NCBI GenBank assembly: GCA_039090855.1 | Contig: CM077006.1 | Location: forward strand, 50,353,336-50,417,335 | DNA: 64,000 nt | DNA from: Macrothele yani | Taxonomy: Eukaryota; Arthropoda; Arachnida; Araneae; Macrothelidae | Direction of reading: 5' to 3' | Shown: positions 31,001 to 42,801 of the stretch, in pieces | Numbering within the stretch: position 1 is the stretch's first letter | How the letters are laid out: the number at the start of each line of letters is the position of its first letter | Notes under the pieces: generated by a model | The model's database searches: none | The model's input: only the letters and a program-made list of their open reading frames with translations | Told to the model about the DNA's origin: nothing | Position numbers and translations under genes: made by a program

Positions 31001-32280
31001 TATGTAAGTGTAGAGATTCTGAAGTCCAACTGATATTCATACATTTCTAGAAATTCGTAACTTGCAACACACCGCAGAGCAAAGGTGAATTTAATGAAAA
31101 TCACTGTCTTTTCCCACAGTTTTATGGTTAATTTTTGTATTGAAATTTCATTGATAGGAATTCAAAGATACTATAATATATGAAATGACCACCCCAGTGA
31201 TCACAGTTGCAGGTATTTTGATAATCATCTGAGTTGGGTCCTGACTAAAATTCTCCTGAAGGGGGAGATCTTTCCCTTCTTTGGTACCTGTATTATCTAA
31301 TCAAGAAAAGGCAAATGTTTTCTGCCTAAGATATTCATGGTAATCATTGAAACCTTGAAAAATAAAAAGAATGATACAATTTCAGGTTTGTTGGTAAGTT
31401 ATTCCTACAGCCAATTATGTAAACTGTTGAACAATAAATTGAAAAATGGATATCACGAACAATTCTTATGAAGCATTCTGATTCTCCAGTTTACTAATGT
31501 AAATGCATTCACATCGAATAAGAGGCATGTGATCAAGAACAAATTTTAGATTACAAAAAAATATGATTAAGAAAGAAAATTATAAATAATACCTTTGATC
31601 CTAAAACAACCGTTCCTGAGACGACAGACCACAAATCCTTAGCTGACCTGGAAGGGGAAAAAAAAAAAGATTAGTATTTTTGTAATCCAGTTTCCCTTGA
31701 GGATGTATTTTAATTAATTTTTAATTAGTGCTACCTATTAAAGTTAACAAAATGTCAAAACTGTATGGAACTTTCTGTAATTAGAAGCTTTGTAGATGAG
31801 CGATTCACATTCACTCTGGAAATAAACTGGTAAGCAGAGTTCACCGTAAAAAAATATATGAAAGAGTATTTTTATCCCTTTGAAAAAATTAGGGAATATT
31901 TTTTAAAAGTGGGGAGTATTTTAGAAAAATTAACAGATGAAATAAAAAGAACCTGGCAAAAATGCTGGGCGATTATAAAAAATCAATCCAGATTTTGTTG
32001 ATATTAAAAAAATAATTCACTATCACTCAATGTACGTGTATTTAGAATTTGGATCCGTTTTGCTTCTTATTTTTGCTAATAAATATAATATTCGTATTTT
32101 AAAACAATAACGTTAAATTTATCATGTTTTGTAATGAACACATGCAACAGCAATGTGTTCAAGTTAATACATTGCACTTTTGAAATTCTTATAAGACATC
32201 TAAAAATATCTAAACTTCTCAGCAAGCTCCATAGCAGTCGGAGAATATTCCAAAGCTCTCAACACTCAGATACTTGCGAA
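31001..32280. other. No recognisable feature
   Basis: AT-rich DNA without coding signal or repeats that I can identify. Confidence 0.5.
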
Positions 32281-32283
32281 TTT

Positions 32284-32360
32284 GCCGTCGTGGGTGGTGC
32301 AATGAATAGCATGCTTGAACGGTAATCGGGATATGCGGGTTTGATTCCCGCTCCATGGTG
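32284..32360 (+). other. tRNA-like relic
   Basis: GGTGGTGCAATGAATAGCAT resembles a tRNA D-arm (box A), and GCGGGTTTGATTCCCGC at 32336-32352 forms a perfect T-arm (box B). The sequence before GGTGG does not pair convincingly with the bases after the T-arm, so an acceptor stem is lacking. It may be a dead tRNA or the head of a different SINE. Confidence 0.35.
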
Positions 32361-32729
32361 ATTAACTTTTCAAGTTTTCTGATATGATTGTATTCATGTG
32401 TGAAACAGTAATTACAGTCAATTTAGCGATGTCTGATTGCTGTGTTAATTATCATGTCCATAGCCACATTTGTCTTTTGTTGACTCTGTAGCTGCACAGC
32501 ATCCAGTGCTTAATTTTGCTGATACCTTTGTTTCCCTTCCCATTTCTTTATTGTTGCTTCTTTTTATGTCCTTGAATGACAATTTTATCCATCATGCTGA
32601 AAGAACTTTCAGTATGAGGACCATGAATGCATGATAGCTTTCACTATTTTAGATAAAAGATAGTGTAACTTGGAGAATATCAAGCATTAACTGAATATCA
32701 TGTGTAACCTTTGAATATCATGCATCAAT

Positions 32730-33490
32730 TCTTACAAATTTTTCAGCTTTGTCACTTTCATTTTCGGACTCTCTCCACTTTATTAAGCTGAAATGCAAAC
32801 CTTTTTGGGGGAAATATTTAAGAACACAGGATACACATTCGGAACATCGTTGGGAAAAAAAATTACAGTTACGGGAGAAATCTTTGCTACATCCGATTTC
32901 CGTTTTCAGACATTTCCCTTCCATTTTCAAGGTGAAATACAAATATTTATGAAATAAAATGTAGTTTAACAACAATACTAGGCAGAGAAAACATCATGTG
33001 AAAAATTAAATTACGATTACGGGAGAAATTTTCACGGTTTCTGAAAGTTCTGAAAGACGAAATTTCCATTTTCGAAAGTTTCAGGCGGAAAGCATCCTTC
33101 ACCACTACCAATTGCGCCAAAATTTCTGTTCAGTTCTGCATCAATCTCAAGGATAACCCAAATTATGACAAAAAGGAGAAATTCCTCGAAACCATGGGAA
33201 TTTTTGGGATATACACAGGAATTTTTGTGCCTTTAAATTTCTGTCTTTGGAAATTTTCCCTCCATTTTCAAAGTGAAACACAAATATTTATGGAATAAAA
33301 TAAGGTATAACAACAATACTGGACAGAGGCAACATCGCAGGGAAAAGAAATTATGATTACAGAAAAAATCTTTATTTCCTTCACTTCCATTTTTGAAAGG
33401 CGAAATGCTGTCCCTATGCATTGGTAAAATTCTTTGATCTGTGCTTTTACGCGTTGGTAAAATTTCGATGCATACTAGATGTGGAATTAC
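32730..33490. repeat. 300-bp repeat family, cluster A
   Basis: Units here contain GGTGAAATACAAATATTTAT (32932) and AGTGAAACACAAATATTTAT (33271) followed by AACAACAATACTGG-type sequence, then GATTACGGGAGAAAT and a CCATTTTC block. Period is about 340 bp. Related clusters occur near 44.1-44.8 kb and 45.7-46.4 kb. Confidence 0.75.
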
Positions 33491-33499
33491 GCATTTTGG

Positions 33500-34020
33500 C
33501 AAACTCTGCTGGTAAGCTAAGCTTCAATGACAATGAGTGGAATGTGTCATACTGTACTTTCACATGGTGAAGAATAGATCCTTGACCAGTGTAGAAAGGC
33601 TAAAGGAACTGCACTACAAAAGTCAACCCTTACTAATAAAGCACCTCGTGAACAGCTCCCAAAGTCTGCTGTTTCTGAGATGCTTCCACCCTTGGCGCCG
33701 TAAAATTATGATCATTCTTTTTGAACATCCATCAAATCATTACATCTGCCCATTGTGCTCACGTTACGCACAATGGCTCATTTGTCCTGGTCAGCTGCTT
33801 ATATCTCCATGTGGTTGTCCTTGTCACGTGCACTCTGTGACACGCCTGGGTGAGTACACAGTGATTCCGGGGATGGTCATATTATTTGACTGTGTAATCA
33901 GAGGGAAATTTGGATATCCACTCTTCTGCAATACTCTCCTGTTCTTAGTTAAGTTTCTGACCTCTGTATTTCGTATCCATGAGGTTTGCTCGAAAATGTG
34001 TCGCAAGAATTGTTTGTTCA
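33500..34020. other. No recognised gene
   Basis: A 164-codon frame runs at 33537-34031 but has no recognisable domain, and its position between repeats makes it doubtful. Part of it may lie in the tail of the hAT relic that follows on the minus strand. Confidence 0.4.
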
Positions 34021-34024
34021 AACC

Positions 34025-34905
34025 TTTTTAAAAATCTAGATGGTAGGGCTGCCAGATTTCTTCTTGTAGTAAATCCAGCGATATTTCAACAGCAACTGAA
34101 ACAGACATTGTGTCTCTCTCAAGTGTGTCCAGTGTGCTAGCAGCAATGGATAACTGCTTTTCCAGATTCATAGCTTTGCAAAAAATGCCCATTTTATCCA
34201 AGATTTTTTAAATAGATTGATCAAATTCCTCAATATGCTCTTAAGATATTTCTCTGTATTTGTGATAATTGGCCACAAATGATTTAACACAATCAGGATG
34301 AAAGTTGCACCTTGTTTCGTTAGGTAGGCTTTTCTTTGAACCATCCATGTGGTTGATGTAGGCCTATGTTACAAAAAATTTTTTGCACTGCCGCAATTTG
34401 CTTTAAAATAGTCTTCGGAGAAACATCATTTTCTAACAAATTCAACAGATGTGCTGAGCATCCATAAGTTATGAGATGGATATCTTTCATTTAAAATTTT
34501 CCACATTTTTATCATTTTGTTTTTGCTCTCAGTTACAAAAGCAAAAACAGGTTTGCCAAATTTTTCTTTGCACTCCTTTATGGCCACCTCTAATTTAGAA
34601 GTACAATATTTTGCTGGGGTTTTTTTTTCTGATCCAGTATCATCAGCATACAGCAAAAAAACTTTCTGTTCCGGTATGGACACTAATAACTTGGACTGGC
34701 TCATTCTTCACACTGCACCAACCATCTATGATGAGAGTCAAACTGCCTAATTTTATTTTTCTGAAAGCTGAGATTCAGTTTCTTCTGCTGCAGTATCAAA
34801 CAGTTTTCCACCAATGGCTTTTGCTGAGGGTGGTTGATGTCCAGGTCTCAGTGTTTCAGTCATAATTTTAAAGTGACCCAATTCTGCTGCATTGAATGGT
34901 ATGTT
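34025..34905 (-). pseudogene. hAT-type transposase pseudogene
   Basis: The minus strand reads KVFLLYADDTGSEKKTPAKY, then EVAIKECKEKFGKPVFAFVT and KMIKMWKILNERYPSHN (34426-34704). This is the central region of hAT transposases of the DUF659-like group, where the second catalytic aspartate normally follows the FAFVTD segment; here the residue is E (VTESKNKM). Sequence toward 34025 continues in other frames. Several frameshifts break it. YADD here is coincidental and not an RT motif, since the surrounding residues are of hAT type. Confidence 0.65.
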
Positions 34906-35009
34906 AGTAGCTTAAAAAAAATATCCACTGTTTTATTAAGAGATTCCTTTTGCCCTTTTGTGCTTTTAAGACAGAATTAACTGATTGTCGCATCTTTGTT
35001 TTTTCACAA

Positions 35010-35130
35010 CAGTACTCGAAAAAGCCCGATAAAACTTGAAAAAGCCCAATAAAACCTGAAAAAACTTTAAAAAAAACAATAAAACCTGAAAAACCCCAAG
35101 TGGGCCGGGTTTTTTCAAACCCTTTTTATT
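35010..35130. repeat. Subterminal repeats beside hAT-like end
   Basis: ATAAAACCTGAAAAAGCCC-type units repeat about four times and are followed by GGGCCGGGTTTTTTCAAACCC, which reads outward as GGGTTTGAAAAAACCCGGCC. Such AAACCTGAAA arrays are consistent with the 5' end of the hAT pseudogene on the minus strand. Confidence 0.65.
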
Positions 35131-35134
35131 ACAC

Positions 35135-35725
35135 ATCTGATAAAAGAAATAAAGAGCATTTTACTTATTGTAAAATAAGAGTTTTAAAATGCAGTTTATT
35201 TTGAGTTACGATAAAATGTGGTTTAAAAATCTACAAAAATTATTTCCCACCCCATGCATAAAATTTTTCATTCACATAGATCAAAATTCAAACATATAAC
35301 AGGATTCTCCAAGTACCCCATACTTAATTATTTAATTCACAATATCTTTTAAATGCATGTGAGCATATTTGTTATATGTTTTTTACTCAAAAATAAATAC
35401 AGGTACGCTCAGTTCTGATTGAGCCGTCAGTTTGGAACATAGGACTACGACTTGCGGATTGGAGAGTTGAAATGAACTAGTCGAGTATGGTTTCAAAATG
35501 TTTATTTAATTTGTTATAGCCAACACAGGTCCATGATATGAAAAGTAGCTTACATAATTTTTAGAAATAATGCTGGATACATTGCGAACACAAAGCAGAT
35601 TGATACACGAATTACCCAATGTGGTACTCTGTCTTCTTGGGCTTCTTACATTCCTCATTACTTGTTCTCGCCTTTCGTTTTGATTTTCTCCACTTTTGCT
35701 TGCGTTCATTCTGCGAATTCTGTGT
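35135..35725. other. No recognisable feature
   Basis: AT-rich interval with no element recognised. Confidence 0.45.
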
Positions 35726-35727
35726 CA

Positions 35728-36046
35728 TTGTCAAAAACGTCAACCTGTTCACACGAAAACATTTTTTTTTTATTTTAGTTTAAACCACTGCGATATGTCC
35801 TTCCTATATTTGAATAGATGTCGTCAAGAGCTTTAAAATGATATCCCACACAGTCGTTTTGTGCTCATGGTTGTCCAGATGAACCGCAATATTGTCAAAA
35901 GTGTTTACCAGTTCACAAGAAAACGAGCTTTAAAATGTTCAGTTCAAACCACTGCGAAATGTTCTTTGTATATTTTAATAGATCTCGTTGAGAGCTTTAA
36001 AACGATGCCACGCACAGTCATGTTGCGCTCATGGTTGCCGAGATAG
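35728..36046. repeat. Two-copy tandem duplication, about 164-bp unit
   Basis: GTCAAAAACGTCAACCTGTT (about 35731) and GTCAAAAGTGTTTACCAGTT (about 35896) start two diverged units. Each ends in CACAGTC followed by GCTCATGGTTG (near 35849 and 36013). No frame is kept. Confidence 0.7.
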
Positions 36047-37692
36047 ACCGAGTCAAACGCTGCAGCACACCCAGTAATATTTCATCATGTACCCTGTGCA
36101 AAGAGAGCGTCACACGCACAATGTATTGCACAGTACACGAATTGGACTCCATGCTGTTTACGAATATGCTAAGACGATCAGTGCGCGGCGCGTATTTTCA
36201 ACGCTATAATGATTTCAATTGGGACCTATTTTTGTCACAGGCTGTCGGCGGTAAGTCGCCCCATACTATCCACAGAGTTGGACATAGTTCCACATCAAAA
36301 CAGATTCTGCGTTGGTACTGTAAGATTTGCATCTAGAATTTCAGCTGGGGTCGCGATTTTGCACATGCCAAATTTGTCTAATTTCCCACCCTGATACTAT
36401 AGTTAATTTAATTAAACCTTTCAAGCACATTCAATTTGATGGCCACGTGAGAATGACTGCTGTGTAACTCCACAACACATATGAAGCAAAAGCACCACTG
36501 TTTCTCTTTGTGCAATGCTCATTTGGAGGGTGAAAGGGGCAATGGACACAATTCCATGAATGGCTATTTCCTGTTTTCTCTTCAGTGAAGTGACATCCCC
36601 ATTTCATTACTTCCCTATCCTTCTCTATGATTGTCACACTGAAATCCACTTATACATATGTAAGCCCCACTCATCCACTATTTCCCTAGGAGTGTATTAG
36701 CGTAGCCTGTTATCAACTCTGATGACATATATCCAAGGAGTGGGTAGCAGAAAGTCTCTTGCACAACTTGTATTTTGAGCATTTGATGTACTCCCACATC
36801 ATTGCTTTTCTATCATTATTCTTCCACTAGCACACTAGGATTTCCATGCACTTTTATGCGATTTTATCCTGTATGTTATCATCTCTATTCCTTCATTACA
36901 GAAGAGTGCACAGCAATTTTTCTGCCTTGTTAAATATGGAATTCCATTAAATTTTGTTACTATGTTTGCTAAAATGGATGACAGAGCCTTTCTTTCCCAC
37001 GTTAAATCCAGAGACTTCATTAAATTTTGTTCTTTAAAAAATTAACATTGAATTAGCATTAGCATACCAAACAAGGGTTTGTATTTCGCTCGTTAAATCC
37101 CAGATCTGCTAAATACGAGTATGTGCGGGCTTTACTGCAGAGATCAATGCTGCCAATCGCATTCTTCACAATTTGCAAAAAAAAAATTGTTTTGGCGGTT
37201 GATAAGAAGTTTTGGCAAAATACTGGTGATTACCTGTTTTTAATGATGTACAAGCAAAAGCAATCTTTAATTTTTATTTGATTTGGTACTTAAAAAATGA
37301 ACTTCAAATGTTAGTTACTTTATTATTTACAACTCACGTGAGACGGAAAGCAATTACATGAAAAGATTACGGGTCTTACATCACGTAATCGCTGACATAA
37401 AAGCTATTATAACAGTTTTTTATGGTTTTTATAATTCCAAATTTCCAATGGACAGTGAAAAAAAAATGGTGACTTCAGAATACATTGGGCAAAAAAATTT
37501 TATTTGGAGAATGGGTTGGTGAAAAGTTAAATCAGAGCAACCACTGCTACTGTAATTAGTTTTTCCTTTATAGAGAGCATTGAAGTGAGGAAGGTGAATG
37601 AAGATGCCAATTGTTGAATTAAGCATAGTTGAGTCATTGAATACTCCAGGTAAAGGGAACACCACCGAAAGAAATTCACGACGGAATGCTGC
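36047..37692. other. No gene recognised
   Basis: A diverged copy of the dispersed segment AATCGCATTCTTCACAATTT lies at 37156-37200 with AATACTGGTGATTACC after it (37219), also seen near 46873 and 47083. The rest is unassigned. Confidence 0.45.
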
Positions 37693-37705
37693 AAACATTA
37701 CGAGA

Positions 37706-37933
37706 CTGCCGCCCCTGTGGCGCAGTGGTCTAAGCGATGGCCTCTGATCATTCGTCCGAAAGGGGTCCGGGTTCGAATCCTGGTCAGGCATGGATGTTGT
37801 GTTTGTCTTACGGCACTGGCTCTCTCCCTTCCCTGGAACCAGTGACCCTAAATTAGGAACGGGCGACTGCTTATAGCCCATTGAGTTGCTCACGGTGGTC
37901 GTTAAACCTCCAATCAAAAAAAAAAAAAAAAAA
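37706..37933 (+). mobile_element. tRNA-headed SINE, plus copy
   Basis: Full-length copy with box A (GTGGCGCAGTGG), box B (GGTTCGAATCC) and an A-tail. It has a target duplication AAACATTACGAGA at 37693-37705 and 37934-37946. It belongs to the subfamily with CTAAGCGATGGCC in the head. Confidence 0.97.
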
Positions 37934-38010
37934 AAACATTACGAGAATCTTGTCGTTCATACATCACGGTCAAAAACTAGGTTGCAGAGTTTAAAACAAT
38001 GTTGAAGATA

Positions 38011-39296
38011 TTAGGTGTGCAACTTAATTCTCGGCCCCTAACCCCAATCATAGAACGTCGGCAAATGCAAATAGCTGTGCGCGATAATGGCCGATTGCAG
38101 CACCATCCAACAGCTTTCCAGGCAACCGTAACCACTCACAACTGTAGTGACAGAAGGGACGAAAGTTGACGGTGAAAGCAATGTCGTTCAAGAAGCAACA
38201 TCTGTGGCACTGCCTCCTGTTCGTGTTTCAGCTAAAAAAAGTGCAGCGGAAGCCTAGCAAATGATCTGTGCTGCTTTGGGTGAGGCTGCTGTGTCCTACA
38301 GTATGTGTAAGAAGTGGTTCCAGCGGTTTAAGCAGGCAAATTGCAATCTCCATGATGCAGATCGTCCGGGACAGCCACAGAAAGTTGACGATGAGGAACT
38401 GGAACAACTGTTGGACGCGGATCCGTATCACACACAGTCAGAGCTCGCCCAGGAACTCAGAGTAACAAGGCAAGCTATTGCAAAGCGTCTGCACAAGCTT
38501 GGACCAATTCACAAGGAGGGACATTGGGTGCCCCACCAACTCACGGCTGTGAACAAGTCTAGGCGCTACGATGTTGCTGTGTCCTTGCTCTCCACATTCA
38601 AGAAAAAGGATTTCCTTCACAAGATTTTGACCTGTGATGACTGATGAGAAGTGGATCCTCTACGATAATCCTAAGCAGCGCAAATCGTGGGTTTATCCAG
38701 GTCAGCCTACCACCAGTACCGCCAAACCGAATATGCAAGCCAGGAAGTTGTTGCTGTGCATATGGTGGGATCAGCGCGGTGTCGTACACTATGAGTTGCT
38801 CAAACCTAGTGAAACGGTCAATGCTGAGCCGTTATTATCAGTAACTCATTTGTGTGAGTGACGCACTGTAGGCGAAAAGGCCATACACTTGCAAGGGCAG
38901 AAGGTCGGTCCTGTTGCTTCAGGATAATGTGTGTCCTCACACTGCGAAAACGACTTTAAACATGATCACTGAGCTGGGATGGGAGATTTTGTCCCACCCA
39001 GCGTATTCTCCAGACTTCGCCCCGTCGGATGATCACTTCTTTCGCTCTCTGCAACATCACCAGAGTGATAAGCACTTCACTTCTGTCGAGGAGGTCAACA
39101 CAAGTATTGATGACTTTATCAGCTTGAAACAGCCCATTTTTTCTGCAGTGGCATTCGGCAGCTCCCTGACCGATGGCTCAAATGTATTCAACATGACGCG
39201 ACGGGGATTATTTCCCTGATTAGGTATGTATTCGATTTGTTATAATTTGCTGTCAACGTGTCGTGCCTGTGGCCAAGAATTAAGTTGCACACCTTA
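38011..39296 (+). mobile_element. Mariner transposon 2, near full length
   Basis: TIRs begin TTAGGTGTGCAACTTAATTC at 38011 and, in reverse on the right, TAAGGTGTGCAACTTAATTC ending 39296. TA lies on both sides (38009-38010 and 39297-39298). The length of 1,286 bp is normal for mariner. Confidence 0.95.
38261..39219 (+). pseudogene. Mariner transposase, frameshifted
   Basis: Frame 1 (38261-38644) has the helix-turn-helix region (MCKKWFQRFKQANCNLHDAD), the second DNA-binding helices (ELAQELRVTRQAIAKRL) and the WVPHQL motif. A frameshift falls inside the first catalytic box (TCD / DEKWILYDN near 38630-38670). Frame 2 continues to 38861 and stops. Frame 3 (38914-39219) has the second box LQDNVCPHTAKTT and the third box YSPDFAPSDDHFF. 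All three aspartates of the D,D34D triad are still present, so decay is recent and consists of a few indels and stops. Confidence 0.93.
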
Positions 39297-39298
39297 TA

Positions 39299-39347
39299 CA
39301 TCCAGAAGCAGGTGCTTGCTACCATGTTGACACCTACAAATGTAGAT
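39299..39347 (+). pseudogene. Left part of a split mariner fragment
   Basis: The bases just before the hAT-like element read PTNVD and appear to continue into NIDAMHDVIMKDCRIALKQI at 43462 on the other side, as in mariner transposases (residues before the VHDVIMKDRR-type helix). The 8 bases next to the element are the target duplication. The assignment of this short piece is tentative. Confidence 0.45.
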
Positions 39348-39624
39348 TAAGGTTACCAGATTTTTGAGAACAAAATTGAGGACACAATGACATATTGTCC
39401 TCAACTTCAATGCAAAGTCGAGGACAATTTCATTTAAAAATGAGAACATGATTAAGGACAACATCTGACAAATTATAGTAAAGCCAAAGATAAGCAAAAA
39501 ATGTTATGAATCGTACCACATGCAAACAAAGCTATAGTTTTTGTACTGAAATTTTATTATGATTTGGTACAAGAATATAATATATAATATATATATAGAT
39601 ATATATAGATATATATCATCATTG

Positions 39625-41441
39625 TCAACCATTATCAATCCACTGCTGGACGAAGGTCTCCCCAAGTTTCCTCCACAACGGTCTGTCTTCTACCAGTCTC
39701 CTCCATGTCACTCCAGCATACTTTCGAATTTCATCCACCCATCTCCCATGTGGTCTTCTTCTGGGTCTTTTCCTGTCCCTTGGAATCCAATCTAAAATTT
39801 CGCCTGTCCATCGATGGTCTGTCCTTCTGGCAGTATGTCCAGCCCATTGCCATTTCACGGATTTAACTCTGATCATGATGTCTTCAACTCCTGTCATTTT
39901 TCGGATCCACGAGTTCCTCTTCTTATCTCTCCTGGTTACACCAAGCATGCACCTCTCCATGCTAGTTCGAGTTGTCTGCAGCCTTTGTACGACTCTTTTA
40001 GTTAAGGTCCACGTCTCTGCACCATATGTAAGCACTGGAAGGATGCATTGATCAAACACTTTTCTTTTAAGACATAATGGCATATTGCTCTTGAAAATTA
40101 TGCTGTTTCTTCCAAAAGCTCTCCAGGCAAGTTTTGTACGACAATTAATTCTTCATCAATGTGACCCTCACTTGATATCTGCTGTCTAAGATAAATGCAC
40201 GTGTCTGTTATCTCCAGCTTTTCTCTATCAATCGATAAATCTTCATTTCGTGTAAAAGCATTAAACATCACTTTTGTCTTCTGAAAGTTCATTTTTAATC
40301 CCACTTCTTTACTCTCGTCAGCAAGTTCTTGGATCATACTCTGCAGCTCTGATGGGGTAGTTGCAAAAATGACTATGTCATCAGCAAAACGAAGGTGTGT
40401 TAGATAATCTCCATTAATCTTTATCCCTTTGTTTTCCTAGTTCAGTGATTGAAAAACATTTTTCAATGTGGCGTTAAAGAGCTTCGAAGATATGGTGTCA
40501 CCTTGTCGCACTCCCTTTCCAATTTTTATGTGTGTTGTATTTTCAAACAGCCGAATCTTTGCACTTGCATTTTCATAGATGTTATTAATAATATCAATGT
40601 ATGCATCTTCAATACCGCAGGATTTCAGAGCCATTGTAACTGCTGATGGTTTCACCGAATCAAAGGCTTTTTCATAATCGATAAAAACCATGCATAATGG
40701 AAGTTCATATTCCCTCACTCTTTCAGTTAGTTCTCTCAGTACATGGATATGATCTATTGTGCTGTAGCCACTCCTGAATCCAGCTTGTTTTCTCGTTGAG
40801 CCATGTCCAGTGTTACCTTCAAACGGTATGAAAGAATTTTAGTGAAGATTTTATAAACCACTGATAGGAGGCTGATAGGTCTGTAGTTCCTGAGATCCTC
40901 AATGTCACCTTTTTTATGTAGCAGGATCATTATAGCGTTGTTCCAATCCTCAGGAATCTTCCCTTCATTAAGGCATCGAGTGAAAATTTGTGCAAGTACT
41001 GTTTTGATTTCTCCACTTGCTTCTTGTATGATGTCTACAGTAATTCCATCTTCTCCTGGAGCTTTTCCCCGCTTCATGTTCTTGATTGCATGTGCAACTT
41101 CTGCTGGGAGGACTGGAAGAACTCTGGTACTGGTACCTTCCATGATGTCTGGAGTACATGCATCATTCCTTTCATATAACTTGGAGTAGAAATCTTTCAC
41201 TCTTGTCAAAATTTCGCCTCTATTTCTTGTTACAGAACCATCTTCTTTTCTCAGTGCCATAATGTTTTCCTCCCTTACTGAGATGGCCCTTTGCTATCTT
41301 TAGGCTTTGGTTGTTTTCAATTGCTTTCCTCACTACTTCACAGTTGAATTTCCTTACGTCTTCAGTGATACTTTTTCGTACAGTCTTGCATAGCTCTATG
41401 TATTCCACTTTGGAAGTCACATCTTCTTTAGTTGTCCTCAT
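39625..41441 (-). pseudogene. RTE reverse transcriptase and C-terminal domain, broken
   Basis: Segments follow in order on the minus strand. 41441-41220 is a linker. 41260-40754 has KRGKAPGEDGITVDII and NYRPISLLSVVYKIF (RT fingers). 40718-40437 has MVFIDYEKAFDSVKP (motif A) and GVRQGDTISSKLFN (motif B), ending in a stop where the older copy at 14.5 kb reads LNWEGKG. LRFADDIV gives the catalytic FADD at 40377-40388. 40083-39625 has the C-terminal ILPVLTYGAETWTLTKR and GRWVDEIRKYAG. At least four frame breaks are present. The catalytic residues themselves are intact. Confidence 0.92.
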
Positions 41442-42580
41442 CTCTCTTCTTTTTGCATCAACATTTTGGTTTTTCCTGATAATTTGTTCACATGCAACTT
41501 GTTCTTAGACCCAGCTGATTTTGTTGCTATTTCCATAAGAGCTTTGGTTACTTTTCTGTTAACTTCAGAAATATCCACTTCTTCCGATGTTAGGCCTTCT
41601 AAAGCAGAGAATCTGTTCTTCAGTTCCAACTTGAAGGTATTATGGTGTTTTTTAAGGTTGGTTATGTTAAAAGATTTTGTTTGTCTTATGAGCTTGCCAC
41701 GTTCAAGTTTAGTGTTGAGGTACATCTTACATCTCACCAATCTATGGTCACTACCTGTGTTGAACTTGTTTAGAACACTACAGTCTTCGATGACGAATTT
41801 TTTGTTACACATAATAAAATCAATTTCACTTGTCATCCCATTTGGATGTCTCCATGTCCATTTCCTGTGTGGCTTTTTCTTGAAAAAGGAGTTCAAGATG
41901 AAAAACCCTTCTGCCTCTGCAAACTCAACGAGAGTATTTCCATGCTGGTTTCTGTAGCCGTGACCGAATTTACCTACTGAAGTTTCATTCTGCTGCTGTT
42001 GCCCTATTTTTGCATTGAAATCTCCCATAATTATCTTCAAGTGCTGCTTACCTTTATTATTTAGATGACAAATTTCCTCATAAAATTCTTCAATTTCTTC
42101 TTCAGGATGACTTGTGGTGGGTGCATAAGTTTGAATAATCTGAGCCTGGTATCTTCTAGAGAGTTGGATAACGAGTCGTGCAGCTCTGTGACAGGAACTT
42201 TCAACTTCTACAACTTTATCCTTCAGTTTCTTGTTTATTATAAATCCAACACCACTAGTTCTGCCAGAATCTGTCCCACGATAGTAGAAGAGATGTCCAC
42301 TTTTCAGTTCAATAAGATCTTTTCCTTTTCTCCTTACCTCACTTAGCCCAACGATGTCCCACTTGATCCTTTGTAGTTCCTCTTCCAATTCAAGAAGCCT
42401 TGAATCAGAAGAAAGGGAGCGTCCATTATACGTAGCCAAGGTCAGCATCAGATGGCAGCCTAGTCCGGTCCTCCGGGGATTCTTAGCACCTTCTGCCTTC
42501 ATGTCGCACTGGCCGCTGCCTTGGCCAGGTACATTCCAGCTGCCGGAGACTGAGGGCCAAGATTTAAGTTGTGGAGTCAT
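41438..42580 (-). CDS. RTE AP-type endonuclease domain (truncated polyprotein)
   Basis: A 380-residue open frame starting at 42580. The endonuclease/exonuclease/phosphatase domain begins near residue 46 (LTLATYNGRSL). Catalytic residues are visible in GLSEVR (E81), GDFNAKIG (186-193), WTWRHPNG with EIDFI (241-256) and GSDHRLV (276-282), so the nicking site is complete. Host homologues of this domain are often annotated craniofacial development protein 2. The frame ends by a stop at 41438; RT sequence continues in other frames, so the polyprotein is broken. The endonuclease would nick target DNA to prime reverse transcription. Confidence 0.9.
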   Translation of the reverse strand: MTPQLKSWPSVSGSWNVPGQGSGQCDMKAEGAKNPRRTGLGCHLMLTLATYNGRSLSSDSRLLELEEELQRIKWDIVGLSEVRRKGKDLIELKSGHLFYYRGTDSGRTSGVGFIINKKLKDKVVEVESSCHRAARLVIQLSRRYQAQIIQTYAPTTSHPEEEIEEFYEEICHLNNKGKQHLKIIMGDFNAKIGQQQQNETSVGKFGHGYRNQHGNTLVEFAEAEGFFILNSFFKKKPHRKWTWRHPNGMTSEIDFIMCNKKFVIEDCSVLNKFNTGSDHRLVRCKMYLNTKLERGKLIRQTKSFNITNLKKHHNTFKLELKNRFSALEGLTSEEVDISEVNRKVTKALMEIATKSAGSKNKLHVNKLSGKTKMLMQKEER

Positions 42581-42801
42581 TTTGGAGGGGTTTGGCCATA
42601 ACTCACCACGCTGGCCAAGTAGGTTGGTGAGTGTGGGATAGCATTTCCTCTAATCCCGATGGTATAGTTATACCGCTATTGGCAGTCATCAGAGCCCCTT
42701 TAGTGGGAACAGGATGCACCACGAGAAGGCGGGGTTGACATTTGTCAAGGAGAGGCTGTGATGTTAAGCATCACCTGACCTTACATCCTATATATATATA
42801 T

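Larger units (their letters stand above)
39590..42790 (-). mobile_element. RTE-type LINE, nearly full length
   Basis: The minus-strand element carries an AP-type endonuclease, a reverse transcriptase and a C-terminal domain, ending at about 39620 beside an AT/AG-rich microsatellite (39574-39612), which is usual for RTE 3' ends. Its 5' untranslated segment lies at about 42600-42780, with a block shared with the copy at 15198-15240. TA-rich tracts at both junctions hide the target duplication. It is inserted in the hAT-like element described for 39348-43461. Confidence 0.88.

Noticed and set aside
33537..34031. 164-codon open frame as a host gene
   Set aside because: No recognisable domain, composition like its repeat-rich surroundings, and no supporting splice or promoter evidence visible.
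34600..34660. YADD in the minus-strand frame as a possible reverse transcriptase
   Set aside because: The flanking residues (VFLLYADDTGSEKK, AIKECKEKFGKPVFAFVT) are of hAT transposase type and other RT motifs are absent.
34517..34865. Plus-strand frames opposite the hAT pseudogene
   Set aside because: No domain; the minus strand has the hAT-type residues.
41466..42641. Several plus-strand frames of 90-160 codons
   Set aside because: They are shadows of the minus-strand RTE endonuclease frame, which has the recognisable motifs.
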